This document shows, piece by piece, positions 24,662 to 33,992 of a DNA stretch of 64,000 nt. The DNA comes from an uncultured Pirellulaceae bacterium. Lineage in GTDB: Bacteria; Planctomycetota; Planctomycetia; Pirellulales; Pirellulaceae. The DNA is taken from contig CAJQQR010000078.1 in assembly GCA_905480545.1 (NCBI GenBank), positions 1 through 64,000 on the forward strand. The letters are read 5' to 3'. The position numbers and the translations under genes are program-made. Position 1 is the stretch's first letter; each line of letters opens with the position of its first letter. The notes beneath the pieces are model-generated. The model was not told the origin of the DNA. It saw only the letters and a program-made list of their open reading frames with translations, and did no database searches.

Positions 24662-25423
24662 ATGACAGATCAAACTCCAATCAAAACTGATGGCTCAAAT
24701 CGTGCAAATCGCGTGTTTGCGACGACGCAATGGAGTTTGGTGGTTGCGGCAGCCCAAAACGATTCGAGGCATTCCACGAAAGAGGCTCTTGAAGAGCTTT
24801 GCGAAAATTATTGGTACCCTTTATACGCTTATGTGCGGCGGCGTGGTTTTTCGCCTGACGAAAGCAGCGATCTGACTCAGTCGTTTTTTACCCACCTATT
24901 GGAAAAAAATTCGATCGAGCACGCGGATCGGGAACGGGGCCGATTTCGGACCTTCTTGTTGACGTCGCTCAAGAACTTTATTTCCAATCAATGGCGTAGT
25001 GAAAAGACACAAAAACGGGGTGGGCACCTCAAGAAGCTTTCATTGGAAATCACTCGCGGCGAGGATAAGTATTCACTCGAGCCAATTGACACAACAACTC
25101 CTGAGACCTTGTTTGCACGACGCTGGGCGATGACTTTGCTGGGCACAACAATTGAAAGGCTTGAAGAAGAATACAAGAGCTCCGGCAAGCTCAGCTTATT
25201 CGAAAAAATCAAACCGTACCTCGTTGGAGCAAACGATAAGGTCCCTTATCGCGAAGTCTCTGAATCGTTGGATATGACTGAAAACGCGATCAAGGTGGCC
25301 GTTCATCGATTGCGAAAACGATGTGGTTTAATCTTGCGAGAAGAGATTTCGCAGACCGTGATGTCCGAATCGGAGGTTGATGAAGAATTACGAGAGATGT
25401 TTGCCACATTGGGTAGCAAGTAA
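24662..25423 (+). CDS. Planctomycete-type ECF RNA polymerase sigma factor
   Basis: The 253-residue protein starts with the F-xTTQWSLV motif typical of a sigma group common in planctomycetes. Region 2 includes LCENYWYPLYAYVRRRGFSP and SSDLTQSFFTHLLEK. A long linker leads to region 4 near residues 175-225, with YREVSESLDMTENAIKVAVHRLRKR as the helix-turn-helix. Genes of this group are often followed by a large Ser/Thr protein kinase gene. Here the next gene is instead a response regulator fused to an RsbW-like ATPase domain, 274 bases downstream. The sigma factor should direct a specific regulon, but its target promoters cannot be read from this window. Confidence 0.9.
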   Translation: MTDQTPIKTDGSNRANRVFATTQWSLVVAAAQNDSRHSTKEALEELCENYWYPLYAYVRRRGFSPDESSDLTQSFFTHLLEKNSIEHADRERGRFRTFLLTSLKNFISNQWRSEKTQKRGGHLKKLSLEITRGEDKYSLEPIDTTTPETLFARRWAMTLLGTTIERLEEEYKSSGKLSLFEKIKPYLVGANDKVPYREVSESLDMTENAIKVAVHRLRKRCGLILREEISQTVMSESEVDEELREMFATLGSK

Positions 25424-25509
25424 TCACAAGTGTCCCGTTTGAAACTTCTTTAGGCTGGCTCGCTTGAATACTGAATGCATGAGATTGCATTGGCTAGACA
25501 ACGAAGTCG

Positions 25510-25539
25510 TTGCCGCGCGAACATTCGGTTGAGTATAAT
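25510..25539 (+). promoter_or_regulatory. Candidate sigma-70-type promoter
   Basis: TTGCCG at 25510-25515 and a consensus TATAAT at 25534-25539 are separated by 18 bases. They lie upstream of the response regulator gene at 25698. A hairpin GCCACC-GAAT-GGTGGC follows at 25559-25574 in the expected leader. Confidence 0.45.
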
Positions 25540-25697
25540 AAAGGCAATAGCATGTGACGCCACCGAATGGTGGCACGTTTCACGTGTTGATCAAAACAGG
25601 ATATTGTTATTTGAGACATCACTTCTCCAATGAAACCGACGTCCTTTGTCCACCAAGCTTACTCTTTGATACGAGCATTTTTTTCTCCGGGTAATGA

Positions 25698-26594
25698 GTG
25701 TCCACCGTGACAAGTGTATTAGTTGTTGACGATTCCGCCGTTGACCGAAAACTGATCAGCACGTTACTCTCCAATCAAACCGATTGGCATATCGACGTAC
25801 GCAATGACGGACAGCAGGCGCTTGCATATGTGGCCGAGCATCAGCCCGATTTAGTGCTGTCCGATATGAAAATGCCGAATTTGGACGGATTGTCATTGGT
25901 GGGTGAACTGCGATCCAAGCACCCCCTGATTCCAGTTATCCTGATCACTTCATTTGGCAGTGAAGAGCTCGCCATGGAAGCATTAAAAGAGGGGGCCGCG
26001 AGTTATTGTCCGAAGACCCGTATGTCACGCGACTTGATCGCAATCGCTCGAAAAATCTTAGCTGTTTCTTTAAAAAGACGCCGCATCGAGCAGGTACTTA
26101 GCCGAGTGACTGAATCGACCATTTCCTTCACGTTGGAAAATGACAGTTCATTGATACCTCCGATGATTGAACACCTTCAAAGTCATATGGTGGCTTGGGA
26201 CGAAACCGATCGACTACGAGTGGGTGTCGCACTCGACGAATCACTTCTCAATGCGATGCATCATGGCAATCTTGAGATCGACTCAACCCTTCGCGATCAA
26301 GGAGACGGTAGCGGTTACCAAAAAGCAATCGCCCAACGAAATCAAGAATCACCGTTTCGCGATCGAAAAGTTAAACTGGACGCAAAAATTTCGAGTGATG
26401 AAATCAAATTAAGCATTGCAGACGAGGGGCCCGGCTTTCTGCCCGAAACTGTTCCAGATCCGACATCGAGTGAAAACCTTCATAAACCATCGGGCCGCGG
26501 ATTACTTTTGATCCGAACTTTTATGAGCGAAGTGAAGCACAATGAAACGGGCAATGCAATCACGATGATCAAAAGACGTGATCCAACGAATTGA
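25698..26594 (+). CDS. Response regulator fused to RsbW-like ATPase domain
   Basis: The 298-residue protein starts with GTG; an ATG four bases upstream is out of frame. Residues ~5-120 are a receiver domain with D11/D12, the phospho-acceptor D56 in LVLSDMKMPN, and K106. Residues ~140-295 form a HATPase domain of the anti-sigma/RsbW type. The N box is DESLLNAMHHGNL, then ADEGPGF (G1) and GRGLLLIRTF (G2). RsbW-like proteins bind and inhibit sigma factors or phosphorylate anti-anti-sigma factors. The fusion would let a sensor kinase switch that activity. No histidine kinase or STAS protein is adjacent, and the nearest sigma factor is just upstream. Confidence 0.88.
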   Translation: MSTVTSVLVVDDSAVDRKLISTLLSNQTDWHIDVRNDGQQALAYVAEHQPDLVLSDMKMPNLDGLSLVGELRSKHPLIPVILITSFGSEELAMEALKEGAASYCPKTRMSRDLIAIARKILAVSLKRRRIEQVLSRVTESTISFTLENDSSLIPPMIEHLQSHMVAWDETDRLRVGVALDESLLNAMHHGNLEIDSTLRDQGDGSGYQKAIAQRNQESPFRDRKVKLDAKISSDEIKLSIADEGPGFLPETVPDPTSSENLHKPSGRGLLLIRTFMSEVKHNETGNAITMIKRRDPTN

Positions 26595-26728
26595 ATCGTT
26601 TTCTCGATGAAGTCATTTCAATGAACAGACTCCTGCGCACAATGGCATAACATCCATCGTTTCATTCCATTGAACACCTAAATTCGAAAGTCATTTCACC
26701 AAATACTTCCTCGACGAGCCTTTATTGA

Positions 26729-27421
26729 ATGAATTATTTCGCGCATGCGTTTTCTTTTCTGGACAATGATTCTACGTCAACAAATATTGATCCTTACTTT
26801 ATCGCTGGGGCGGCGGTTCCAGATTGGCTAAATGTTGTTGACCGAAAAGTCCGAGCGAGATCCAAATCTGCAAAGAAATTCTTGTTAAATTCGGACCCCG
26901 AATTCGCTTCGCTTGCCAAGGGGATCGTCCAACATCATCATGACGACGATTGGTTTCATCAAACGCGTGTCTTCAACGAATTGATTCTCACGTTTGCCAT
27001 CGAGATCCGTGATTTACTCGCTCCCGATGACGGCTTTCGCCCGAGTTTTTTGGGGCATATTTTGGTCGAACTGTTTTTAGATGCGGAGCTGATTCGGCAC
27101 TCGGCAGATAAAATTGAAGCCTATTACAACGTCTTGAATCGGGTTGATCGAACAAAAGTTGAAAAACTTGTTGGCGTGATCGCCGGAAAACCAGCAACAC
27201 ATATGTCCTGGTTTATTGAACGATTCATTGAGGTCCGTTTTCTTTTTGATTATTCAGATGACGAGCGTTTGATTGGGAGGCTGAATCAAATAATGCAACG
27301 TGTTAAACTACCACCGTTGCCAAAGAGCTTGATGCCGTTTTTTGAGCCCGCTCGTCATCAAGTCGCGGAAAACATCAACAGCCTTTTCTTTGACAACCGC
27401 AATTCAGCTTTGCCACATTGA
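26729..27421 (+). CDS. Conserved hypothetical protein, possibly ACP phosphodiesterase-like
   Basis: The 230-residue protein starts MNYFAHAFSFLDND and has IDPYFIAGAAVPDWLNVV soon after. A His-rich motif follows at ~residues 70-78 (GIVQHHHDDDWFHQT), with a later FLGHILVELFLDAEL. These His/Asp positions resemble an HD-like or AcpH-type metal site, which in AcpH removes phosphopantetheine from acyl carrier protein. The similarity is to the general pattern only, and I would not assign an enzyme. No fatty-acid gene is nearby. It is followed after 87 bases by the epimerase gene on the same strand. Confidence 0.65.
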   Translation: MNYFAHAFSFLDNDSTSTNIDPYFIAGAAVPDWLNVVDRKVRARSKSAKKFLLNSDPEFASLAKGIVQHHHDDDWFHQTRVFNELILTFAIEIRDLLAPDDGFRPSFLGHILVELFLDAELIRHSADKIEAYYNVLNRVDRTKVEKLVGVIAGKPATHMSWFIERFIEVRFLFDYSDDERLIGRLNQIMQRVKLPPLPKSLMPFFEPARHQVAENINSLFFDNRNSALPH

Positions 27422-27508
27422 ATACGAGAATGGCAACGGAATGCAACGAAGAAAAACGAAAACAACAATCCTCAAAACTCACTCACAACATATACCAAGG
27501 AATAAAAA

Positions 27509-28357
27509 ATGAAGTTTGGAATGAACCTACTGCTGTGGAACGGCGAACTTAGCGATGACATGGTTCCTGTTTTGGAATCATTAAAATCCATGGGTTACGA
27601 TGGTGTAGAGGTTCCTTTGTTCAACTACGATTTGGATTATTCTTCATGGGGAAAGAAATTCGTAGACATGGGTTTGGAATGCACCGCCGTTACGGTTCGT
27701 ACCGACGAAGACAATCCCATCAGCCCAGATGCCGCTGTCAGGACGAAAGGAATTGAGCAAAACAAACGAGCGTTGGATTGCTGTGCGGCCATGGGGGCGA
27801 CACATTTGGTCGGACCTTATCACTCGGCGTTGGGTTCATTTTCAGGCGCGGGCCCCACGGAAGACGAATGGAAACATGGAGTTGAAAGCATGCGGGCAGT
27901 GGCAGAGCATGCGGGAAGTGTCAACGTAACACTGGGTGTTGAAGCTTTAAATCGTTTTGAATGCTACCTGCTCAATACGCATGGCGATTCGGCTCGATTT
28001 GCAAGAGAAGTCAATCATCCGAATTGTCGGATCATGTACGATACTTTTCATTCCAACATCGAAGAAAAAGATATTGCCGGTACAATCCGCGGTGCCGCCG
28101 ATATGATTTGTCACATTCACATTTCCGAGAACGACCGAAGCACGCCCGGTACAGGAAACATTCGCTGGAAGGAGAACTTTGATGCAATCAAAGAAATCGA
28201 TTACGACGGGTGGTTAATGATTGAGGCCTTTGGATTGGCACTGCCTGAGTTGGTTGCAGCAACAAAAATTTGGCGACGTATGTACGAGTCAGAAGAGCAA
28301 CTTTCCCGTGATGGACTTGCCTTTATGAAATCCGAGTACGCAAAACGCTGGAGCTAA
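27509..28357 (+). CDS. Ketose 3-epimerase-like sugar isomerase
   Basis: The 282-residue TIM-barrel protein resembles the D-tagatose/D-psicose 3-epimerase branch of the xylose isomerase-like superfamily. It starts MKFGMNLLLWNGELSDDMVP after an AAGGAA ribosome binding site. Probable metal ligands are visible as E in LGVEALNRFE, D and H in MYDTFHSNIEEKD, H in HIHISENDRSTPGTG, and E in LMIEAFG. These four strands occur in the right order and spacing. Such enzymes interconvert ketoses at C3. The true substrate is unknown. An upstream TIM-barrel gene at 2614 is only a distant relative. Confidence 0.85.
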   Translation: MKFGMNLLLWNGELSDDMVPVLESLKSMGYDGVEVPLFNYDLDYSSWGKKFVDMGLECTAVTVRTDEDNPISPDAAVRTKGIEQNKRALDCCAAMGATHLVGPYHSALGSFSGAGPTEDEWKHGVESMRAVAEHAGSVNVTLGVEALNRFECYLLNTHGDSARFAREVNHPNCRIMYDTFHSNIEEKDIAGTIRGAADMICHIHISENDRSTPGTGNIRWKENFDAIKEIDYDGWLMIEAFGLALPELVAATKIWRRMYESEEQLSRDGLAFMKSEYAKRWS

Positions 28358-28462
28358 TCCGTCCTACATTCGAGAACGTCATGTTTTTGAAAATCGGACC
28401 CTTTGATAGCCGAACCTTTGAAGTCCGACTCGCATCAACGGAAGTCGCGACTCGCCAAAATT

Positions 28463-28493
28463 CAGGCAAGGTTTCCGCAAGAAACCTTGCCTG
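28463..28493. terminator. Hairpin between convergent genes
   Basis: CAGGCAAGGTTTC and GAAACCTTGCCTG pair perfectly over 13 bases around a five-base loop (CGCAA). It lacks a T-run. It sits between the convergent epimerase and porin genes and may terminate both. Confidence 0.6.
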
Positions 28494-28545
28494 TCGTGAC
28501 ATGACCGTCTGGCCATTCTAAGCTCACGCTTGGAACGACTGGTTA

Positions 28546-30093
28546 TCAGAACTTCCACTGGTAAGTTGTTCGGAATAGGGTCCCATCGTCGCCGGGTCGA
28601 ATATTGATCGCTGAATCATTGGCGGTAGCGCCGTTGAGATCGGTTACATCAAACGTCAACTTCGAATTGTGCTTGTTGAAATAGACGACAAAGCCTGCAG
28701 CAAGTTCATCAGAACTGGTATCAAATGCTCCCAGCGAGCCTGAATCGCCACGAATATGAGCATGCCGAGCGATCAATTGGACTTTTTCCGGCACAATAAA
28801 GTAACCGACTTCGTTCCAATAACCATAGTCAGAAAAGCTTGGTAAACCGCCGCCACTGAATCCTGCGATTTGGCGGAAATAGGTTTCACTAACAAAACTA
28901 AAGCCCTGGTATTTCAAGTTAATGTCATTGGCGAACATGAAGAGGTTGTAGGCTGTAATACCGGCAGGTAGAACGGTGATGATATTGCGTCCGCTTGATA
29001 CGACGCGCGGGAAAACAAATTCGCGTAAGCCTTCGATATCCGGGCGTGTATAAGTAAAACCAGACCCCAAACGTAGTGCTGGCACGTCTCGGAAATCGAG
29101 ATCAGCATGGCCATCTTTTCCCCAGTCACCGGTCACCAGCCAATTGACTCGAGCGGCAAAACCAGGATTGCGATCCAATTGTTCGACAGCTCGTGACGGC
29201 AGAAACCCTGCGTTGTCAATACCGTTCGTTAAAGCAAACTCCCAATTGAATTTTTCACCAATGATTGGAAGCATCTCCCCCAACAAGCCGACTCCGATAC
29301 TTCGATCAAAATCGAACAGAACGCTTGCCGTGGTTCGATCCGAAAATTGCATCCTGATTCCCGATTCTTCACGTGCTCGATTGAAACCCACTTTCCAACG
29401 ACCAAATCGCAGTGCCATCCTTTTTTTCTGGGCGCCAAACAAGTCAGCACCGAAGTCATATGTGCCGTAGTAGTCCAACGCGTCAACGTTTTGAGCCCCT
29501 GCACCCGAATCGCTGTCCGCATCAAACTGAAAACTATAAGTAAAATTTGGGTTGTATGCGTAACCGCTAAATGTCAAACGCAGGCGTTCAAATTCAAGGT
29601 CGTTTTGATCAAGAGTCGGTCCTCTTGAATCAAAGAAGTTATGACGGAACTGTCCCCAAGATCCAATTTTCATGGTGAATTTTGGTTTTCCATCCTTGAG
29701 ATCATCAATGGGCCCGGCAAATGTAAAACCGCCATCATAACCCTTGTTGAAGTAGGCCGGCTCGGGGTCTCTTGGTGCCGCGCCTTCGTTCGCTGCACCG
29801 TTTTCCTGGTTTGTCTGGACGGAAGGCAGAGAATCAAAGACGGGACGCGATTCCGATGCAAATCCGATGGGAGGATTCGATGACTGTGCCTCCAAAGCCT
29901 CAAACCGTTTCATTTGCCGTTCAAGCAAATCCGACTGTTGCTGAATCACCGACTGTTGCTGATGAACAATTCTCTTTAATTCCGTTAACTCATTCTGAAC
30001 GGGAGCCTGACCCACTAATGGGTTTGTTGCAAGCAAGCCTATGAGCGCAAGCAAAGCGCATTTCAGGGGTTGCTTTTGTTGTAATAAGAACAT
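28546..30093 (-). CDS. OprP/OprO-type outer-membrane porin
   Basis: The 515-residue protein has a signal peptide (hydrophobic residues ~10-25) and a short coiled coil at ~35-70 (KRIVHQQQSVIQQQSDLLER) that may mediate trimer formation. A barrel of about 16 beta strands runs from ~130 to the end. Features typical of phosphate-selective porins include WGQFRHNFFDS, LEFERLRLTFSGYAYN, FRFGRWKVGFNR-like segments, and a terminal aromatic residue (TTYQWKF). It is divergent from a second porin gene at 30533. Its proximity to pstCAB hints at phosphate uptake, but porin selectivity cannot be read from sequence. Confidence 0.85.
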   Translation of the reverse strand: MFLLQQKQPLKCALLALIGLLATNPLVGQAPVQNELTELKRIVHQQQSVIQQQSDLLERQMKRFEALEAQSSNPPIGFASESRPVFDSLPSVQTNQENGAANEGAAPRDPEPAYFNKGYDGGFTFAGPIDDLKDGKPKFTMKIGSWGQFRHNFFDSRGPTLDQNDLEFERLRLTFSGYAYNPNFTYSFQFDADSDSGAGAQNVDALDYYGTYDFGADLFGAQKKRMALRFGRWKVGFNRAREESGIRMQFSDRTTASVLFDFDRSIGVGLLGEMLPIIGEKFNWEFALTNGIDNAGFLPSRAVEQLDRNPGFAARVNWLVTGDWGKDGHADLDFRDVPALRLGSGFTYTRPDIEGLREFVFPRVVSSGRNIITVLPAGITAYNLFMFANDINLKYQGFSFVSETYFRQIAGFSGGGLPSFSDYGYWNEVGYFIVPEKVQLIARHAHIRGDSGSLGAFDTSSDELAAGFVVYFNKHNSKLTFDVTDLNGATANDSAINIRPGDDGTLFRTTYQWKF

Positions 30094-30532
30094 GCGTCAT
30101 CCTTGACATATAACACTAACAGATTGCTTACCGATCGGAAAATTACAACCCTATTATTCAAAATGAAAAATGGATCCGGAGATTCTTAGCCGGTCGTTAG
30201 AGTTTCACTTTTCGGAATTACCCATTCTCGTGCGGCAATTAATTTAGACGAAAGAGCCTTCTGAGAGTGCCTGCTGGATGCATAAAGTAACTAAATGCGG
30301 CACATCTCGAGCGTGTGTGTTTACCAACCCAAAACCGTTTTTTGACGCACACACATGGGTCTGCTACTGGCGTCATCATTTAGCAAACTGTTAATCTATT
30401 CCGCATTTTCTGCTTTTCATGCTTTTGCCGCATATTTTTCCCTTGAGAGATATTTCTGCCGATCCTTGAGAAACGTCGAAGGAACTTTTCTTCGAGACGA
30501 AAAATTCGTACCCCATATTTGCAGGGACGCAA
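30094..30532. other. Divergent porin promoter region, 439 bases
   Basis: This gap separates two porin genes that read away from each other, so both promoters should lie here. A hairpin of TCGAAG (30476-30481) and CTTCGA (30490-30495) sits in the leader of the right-hand gene. A GTGTGTG and CACACAC pair flanks 30310-30355. I found no convincing Pho-box-like direct repeats. Confidence 0.4.
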
Positions 30533-31996
30533 ATGACTGTAACTTCTCCTCTTGCCGCAATTCTCGCCATTCTTGTAGGGTTCGCCGCCTCCACCTGTGC
30601 GCAGGAATACAATTTCGCTAACTCTAACAACAATTCCAATGCAAATTTTGAAAGTTTTGCATCTGGAAAATCGATCGTTGATGACTTGAAAAGCCTGAAA
30701 GAGACGCTTGAAAAGCAAGACGAGACGATCGCTAAAAATAAAGACGCTATCAGCGATCTCAAAGATGACGTCAAAGCAAAAGTCAATCCAGGCTCCTCGG
30801 CAGCCTCGATGAAAATCGCTGGTCGAGTTCATGCGGACTACTGGGGATTCCCGGAAACCTCTCCCGGCATTGATGCCATCGAGGGTGGTCCAGCCGGTCC
30901 CCAAGATCGCATCGGTTTTAGGCGAATGCGTTTCGGTGTTCGCGGTGATGTCACGTCAAACATGGAATACCGAATTGAAATGGAATTGGCTGGCGGAAAT
31001 AACGTCGAGTTCCGTGACGCCTGGATCGGCTTCAAGGAATTGCCATTTTTCCAAAAAATCCTCATTGGTAACCAAAAACGCCCTTATGGCCTGGATCATC
31101 TGAACAGTAGTCGTTTTAACGTCTTCCTTGAGCGACCCTTTGTTATTGAGTCTTTTAACCAGGATGCTCGTCGCTTGGGTATTCAGTCCTATGGCGTATC
31201 TGAAGACCAGGCTTGGAACTGGCGATATGGTGTATTTAACCAGCGGCTGATTCAAGACGAAGGCAATTACAGCAACGAACATTTGCAACCGGAATTTGCT
31301 TCACGGCTAGCAAACACGTATTGGTATGACGAAGACGCGAATGGACGCGGCTATGGTCATTGGGCTGTTTCTGGAACCTGGGCATTCCCGGACGGATCCA
31401 CTCCATCAGACAACGGTAAAACTGGCCCGGACGTGAATGAAGCTCGGTTCCGTCATCGTCCTGAGGCTCGCTCGGGCAATCGGTGGATAGATACCGGACT
31501 AATTGACGGTGCTGACAATTATCGAATGATCGGTTTGGAAAAGGTTTTGAACTTCGGCCCCCTCCAACTTGTCGGAGAGTACCAGACGATGCTGGTCGAC
31601 CGGGATGCTGGTGCGGACAATGTCAACCTGCACGGTGGCTATGTCTATGCGTCATACTTCCTTACAGGCGAACATATGCCGTGGGAAAGAAAATCTGGAA
31701 CGGTCAGTCGAATCAAGCCTTTCGAGAACTTTTTCTGGGTGAATACCGAAGACGGAACTCGCGAAAGTGGTTTAGGTGCGTGGCAAGTTGCCGCTCGTTA
31801 CTCTTGGGCCGATTTTAACTCTGTTGGAATCCTTGGCGGTGAAGCAGAAAGTGTAACGCTTGGACTGAACTGGTATTGGACACCCAATGCACGAATGCAG
31901 TTCAACTATATCCACGGAACGATCATCGATAGCGGTGCAATCGGTCGTGGTGGTGACTACGACATCATTGGAACCCGATTCATGATTGACTTTTAA
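30533..31996 (+). CDS. OprP/OprO-type outer-membrane porin, second copy
   Basis: The 487-residue protein has a signal peptide cleaved near STCAQEY. A Ser/Asn-rich and then coiled-coil linker follows (~residues 40-80), with SLKETLEKQDETIAKNKD. The barrel begins with AGRVHADYWGFPE and continues with RIGFRRMRFGVRGDV and MEYRIEMELAG, KRPYGLDHLNSSRFNVFLER and FENFFWVN. It ends in a C-terminal Phe (TRFMIDF). This is the phosphate-selective porin family. It has a different domain length from the neighbour at 28546 and only distant similarity. A short Cys-rich gene follows after 66 bases and is probably co-transcribed, with a terminator after both. Confidence 0.88.
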   Translation: MTVTSPLAAILAILVGFAASTCAQEYNFANSNNNSNANFESFASGKSIVDDLKSLKETLEKQDETIAKNKDAISDLKDDVKAKVNPGSSAASMKIAGRVHADYWGFPETSPGIDAIEGGPAGPQDRIGFRRMRFGVRGDVTSNMEYRIEMELAGGNNVEFRDAWIGFKELPFFQKILIGNQKRPYGLDHLNSSRFNVFLERPFVIESFNQDARRLGIQSYGVSEDQAWNWRYGVFNQRLIQDEGNYSNEHLQPEFASRLANTYWYDEDANGRGYGHWAVSGTWAFPDGSTPSDNGKTGPDVNEARFRHRPEARSGNRWIDTGLIDGADNYRMIGLEKVLNFGPLQLVGEYQTMLVDRDAGADNVNLHGGYVYASYFLTGEHMPWERKSGTVSRIKPFENFFWVNTEDGTRESGLGAWQVAARYSWADFNSVGILGGEAESVTLGLNWYWTPNARMQFNYIHGTIIDSGAIGRGGDYDIIGTRFMIDF

Positions 31997-32062
31997 TCAC
32001 CAGCACCTGATGACAATCCAAATTTTCATACAAAACAAAGCAGAATCAAAACGGAGTTTATC

Positions 32063-32599
32063 ATGATACGAAGTCTTCTTATTGTGGGCGTATTGTTCGT
32101 CTACACCGCAGACACTTTTGCTAACGACGGATGCTGTTGCCCAGAATGCGGAACAAAAACTTGCATTGCAAAACCGGTCACCAAAAAAGTCAAGAAAACC
32201 GTTTTCAATGTTGAAACGAAAGACATCTGCATTCCAAAGTTTCGCTTTCCCTGGCAAATGAAAAAGAATACCGTTGGGACCGCCGGGTGCGACGCGAGCT
32301 GTGATTCCAGCAGTGGAGCATGTGGAAGTTCAGAGTGCGGTTGTGCACCGAAATGTGGAAGAGTGATTACCGTTAAGGTATTGAAAAAGAAGTCGGTCGA
32401 ATGTGAAAAGTGCGGCTACGAATGGGAAATCACAACCGTTGAATCGGTTCCGTGTAACTCTTGTCAAGTTGGATTCGGATTAGGCGGATTGGGTCTTCGG
32501 GGTCGGGCAGCGGCAAACTGCGATAGCAGTGGGGCATGCGACTCGTCTTACCTCCAAGGGTCCAACGCAGTTCCTGTCATACCGATTCCAACAAAGTAA
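32063..32599 (+). CDS. Small secreted Cys-rich protein
   Basis: The 178-residue product has a signal peptide (MIRSLLIVGVLFVYTADTFA, cleaved near ANDG). The mature part contains many cysteines: CCCPECGTKTC at the start, then GCDASCDSSSGACGSSECGC, then CGRVITVKVLKKKSVECEKC and CNSC. Four CxxC-like pairs and CEKCGYEW suggest metal binding or a disulphide-rich fold. I do not recognise the family. Similar Cys-rich secreted proteins recur in planctomycetes. A GGAG ribosome binding site precedes the ATG. It follows the porin by 66 bases and precedes a terminator, so the two probably form one operon. Confidence 0.78.
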   Translation: MIRSLLIVGVLFVYTADTFANDGCCCPECGTKTCIAKPVTKKVKKTVFNVETKDICIPKFRFPWQMKKNTVGTAGCDASCDSSSGACGSSECGCAPKCGRVITVKVLKKKSVECEKCGYEWEITTVESVPCNSCQVGFGLGGLGLRGRAAANCDSSGACDSSYLQGSNAVPVIPIPTK

Positions 32600-32631
32600 G
32601 CTGCGGTCCAAGCCAGAAAAACAAATCACGA

Positions 32632-32664
32632 AGAGGCCTTTGGCAATCCGCCAAAGGTCTTTTT
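32632..32664 (+). terminator. Rho-independent terminator after the porin operon
   Basis: GGCCTTTGGC and GCCAAAGGTC pair around a five-base loop and are followed by TTTTTT on the plus strand. It lies just after the Cys-rich gene. Confidence 0.85.
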
Positions 32665-33179
32665 TCATGCGTTGAAGCGAAGCAAAATCATTGAAATCAT
32701 TGGCTTAGCGGGTCAAAACCATCGTTCCTGCGATTCCCGAAGTCGGAAACCAAAAAACACGATAACGTGAGAGTGATTTGCTGGGGAAAACAAACCGAAG
32801 TCGGCATCGATTTTTAGGTCGCGTGGCATCAGGCCCCAGCAGAATCCAGACGTGATTCGAAAAAGGCAATCTGATAATGGATTTCCCATCGTCTCTTGAA
32901 TCAAAAACCGACTTGCAAACCCGGAATGAAACAGATGGTAGACCTAGCGATTTCCAAGTGCAGCCCAGAGGTGATGTGTACGGAATTGAGGCTCACGTCC
33001 CACGCATAAAAAGTTTGCCTTGAAACATCTCATTGTTAGACGATTCGTAAGGGAATTCAGGTTCAGTTGAACAAGGCATTCTCTGTCGACAGTGCGAAAA
33101 ACGTCAGGTTCGATCGCAAGGACGTCTGGTCACCGCTGCAAACATTTTGACGTTCGCAACATCCAACCTGTAGCTGCTG
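32665..33179. other. Intergenic region, 515 bases
   Basis: I see no supportable gene here. A 63-codon frame on the minus strand at 32713-32904 has a weakly protein-like ending but no family features. phoU, which often follows pstB, is not present. Confidence 0.45.
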
Positions 33180-33956
33180 CTAACCAAACGATCCATCGAC
33201 ATATTCTCGCGTCATATGATGCTGGGCAGCATTAAAAATTTTCTGAGTGTCCCCTTTTTCAATTAGCTTTCCGACGCCTTCGACCATACAAAAGAACGCG
33301 ACACAATCGGAAATCCGTTTGGCCTGAGCAAGATTGTGAGTCACGACGACAACCGAAATTTCTTTTCCCAATCGCACAAGGAGATCTTCAATCTTTTTCC
33401 CTGAAACTGGGTCCAACGCACTGCACGGTTCGTCACATAATAGGACTTTTGGCTTCAGTGTTAATGTCCTTGCAATGCATAAGCGTTGCTGTTGACCGCC
33501 AGAAAGTTCAGTAGCATTGCGGCGTCGAATGTTGGAAACCTCATCCAGTAATCCGACGATTTTCATTGATTCATTGACCGTTGACTCGATTTCCTTACGG
33601 TTTCGCATCCCGTGTTCCTTCAACGGCAGCGACAGGTTTTTGTAAACCGAAAATGGAAACGGGTTCGGTTTTTGAAAGATCAGACCCACATTTTTTCGCA
33701 AGTTGACCACATCAAAATCACGCTGATAGATATTCTGGCCGTCAAAATGAACGTCACCCCGATGAGAAAAATCTGGAGTCAAATCGGTAATGCGATTCAG
33801 TGAATTCAGTAGCGTGCTTTTCCCGCACCCTGACGGACCGATGATGGACATGATTCCACGCCTCGGGATATTCAACGAAACATCATTCAAAGCTTCCGCA
33901 TCGCGATAGCTTGCGCTGAAGTTGTTAATTTCGAAGATATTCGGAGAAGTTGTCAT
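33180..33956 (-). CDS. pstB: Phosphate ABC transporter ATP-binding protein PstB
   Basis: The 258-residue ATPase has Walker A GPSGCGKST (residues 40-48), the Q-loop region LIFQKPNPFPFSVYKN with the PNPFP of PstB, signature LSGGQQQR (151-158), Walker B VLLCDEPCSALDP, and a switch His in VVVTHNLAQAKR. The VGLIFQKPNPFP and LSGGQQQRLCIAR strings are diagnostic of PstB. It powers phosphate import through PstC and PstA in the inner membrane. It is the last gene of a pstC-pstA-pstB operon on the minus strand, 36 bases after pstA. No phoU or pstS gene is linked. Confidence 0.95.
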   Translation of the reverse strand: MTTSPNIFEINNFSASYRDAEALNDVSLNIPRRGIMSIIGPSGCGKSTLLNSLNRITDLTPDFSHRGDVHFDGQNIYQRDFDVVNLRKNVGLIFQKPNPFPFSVYKNLSLPLKEHGMRNRKEIESTVNESMKIVGLLDEVSNIRRRNATELSGGQQQRLCIARTLTLKPKVLLCDEPCSALDPVSGKKIEDLLVRLGKEISVVVVTHNLAQAKRISDCVAFFCMVEGVGKLIEKGDTQKIFNAAQHHMTREYVDGSFG

Positions 33957-33992
33957 TCAAATTTACAAAGCGACACACATTTCAGCCGTAGT

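Noticed and set aside
32713-32904. 63-codon frame on the minus strand
   Set aside because: No recognisable motif, no ribosome binding site and no conserved context.
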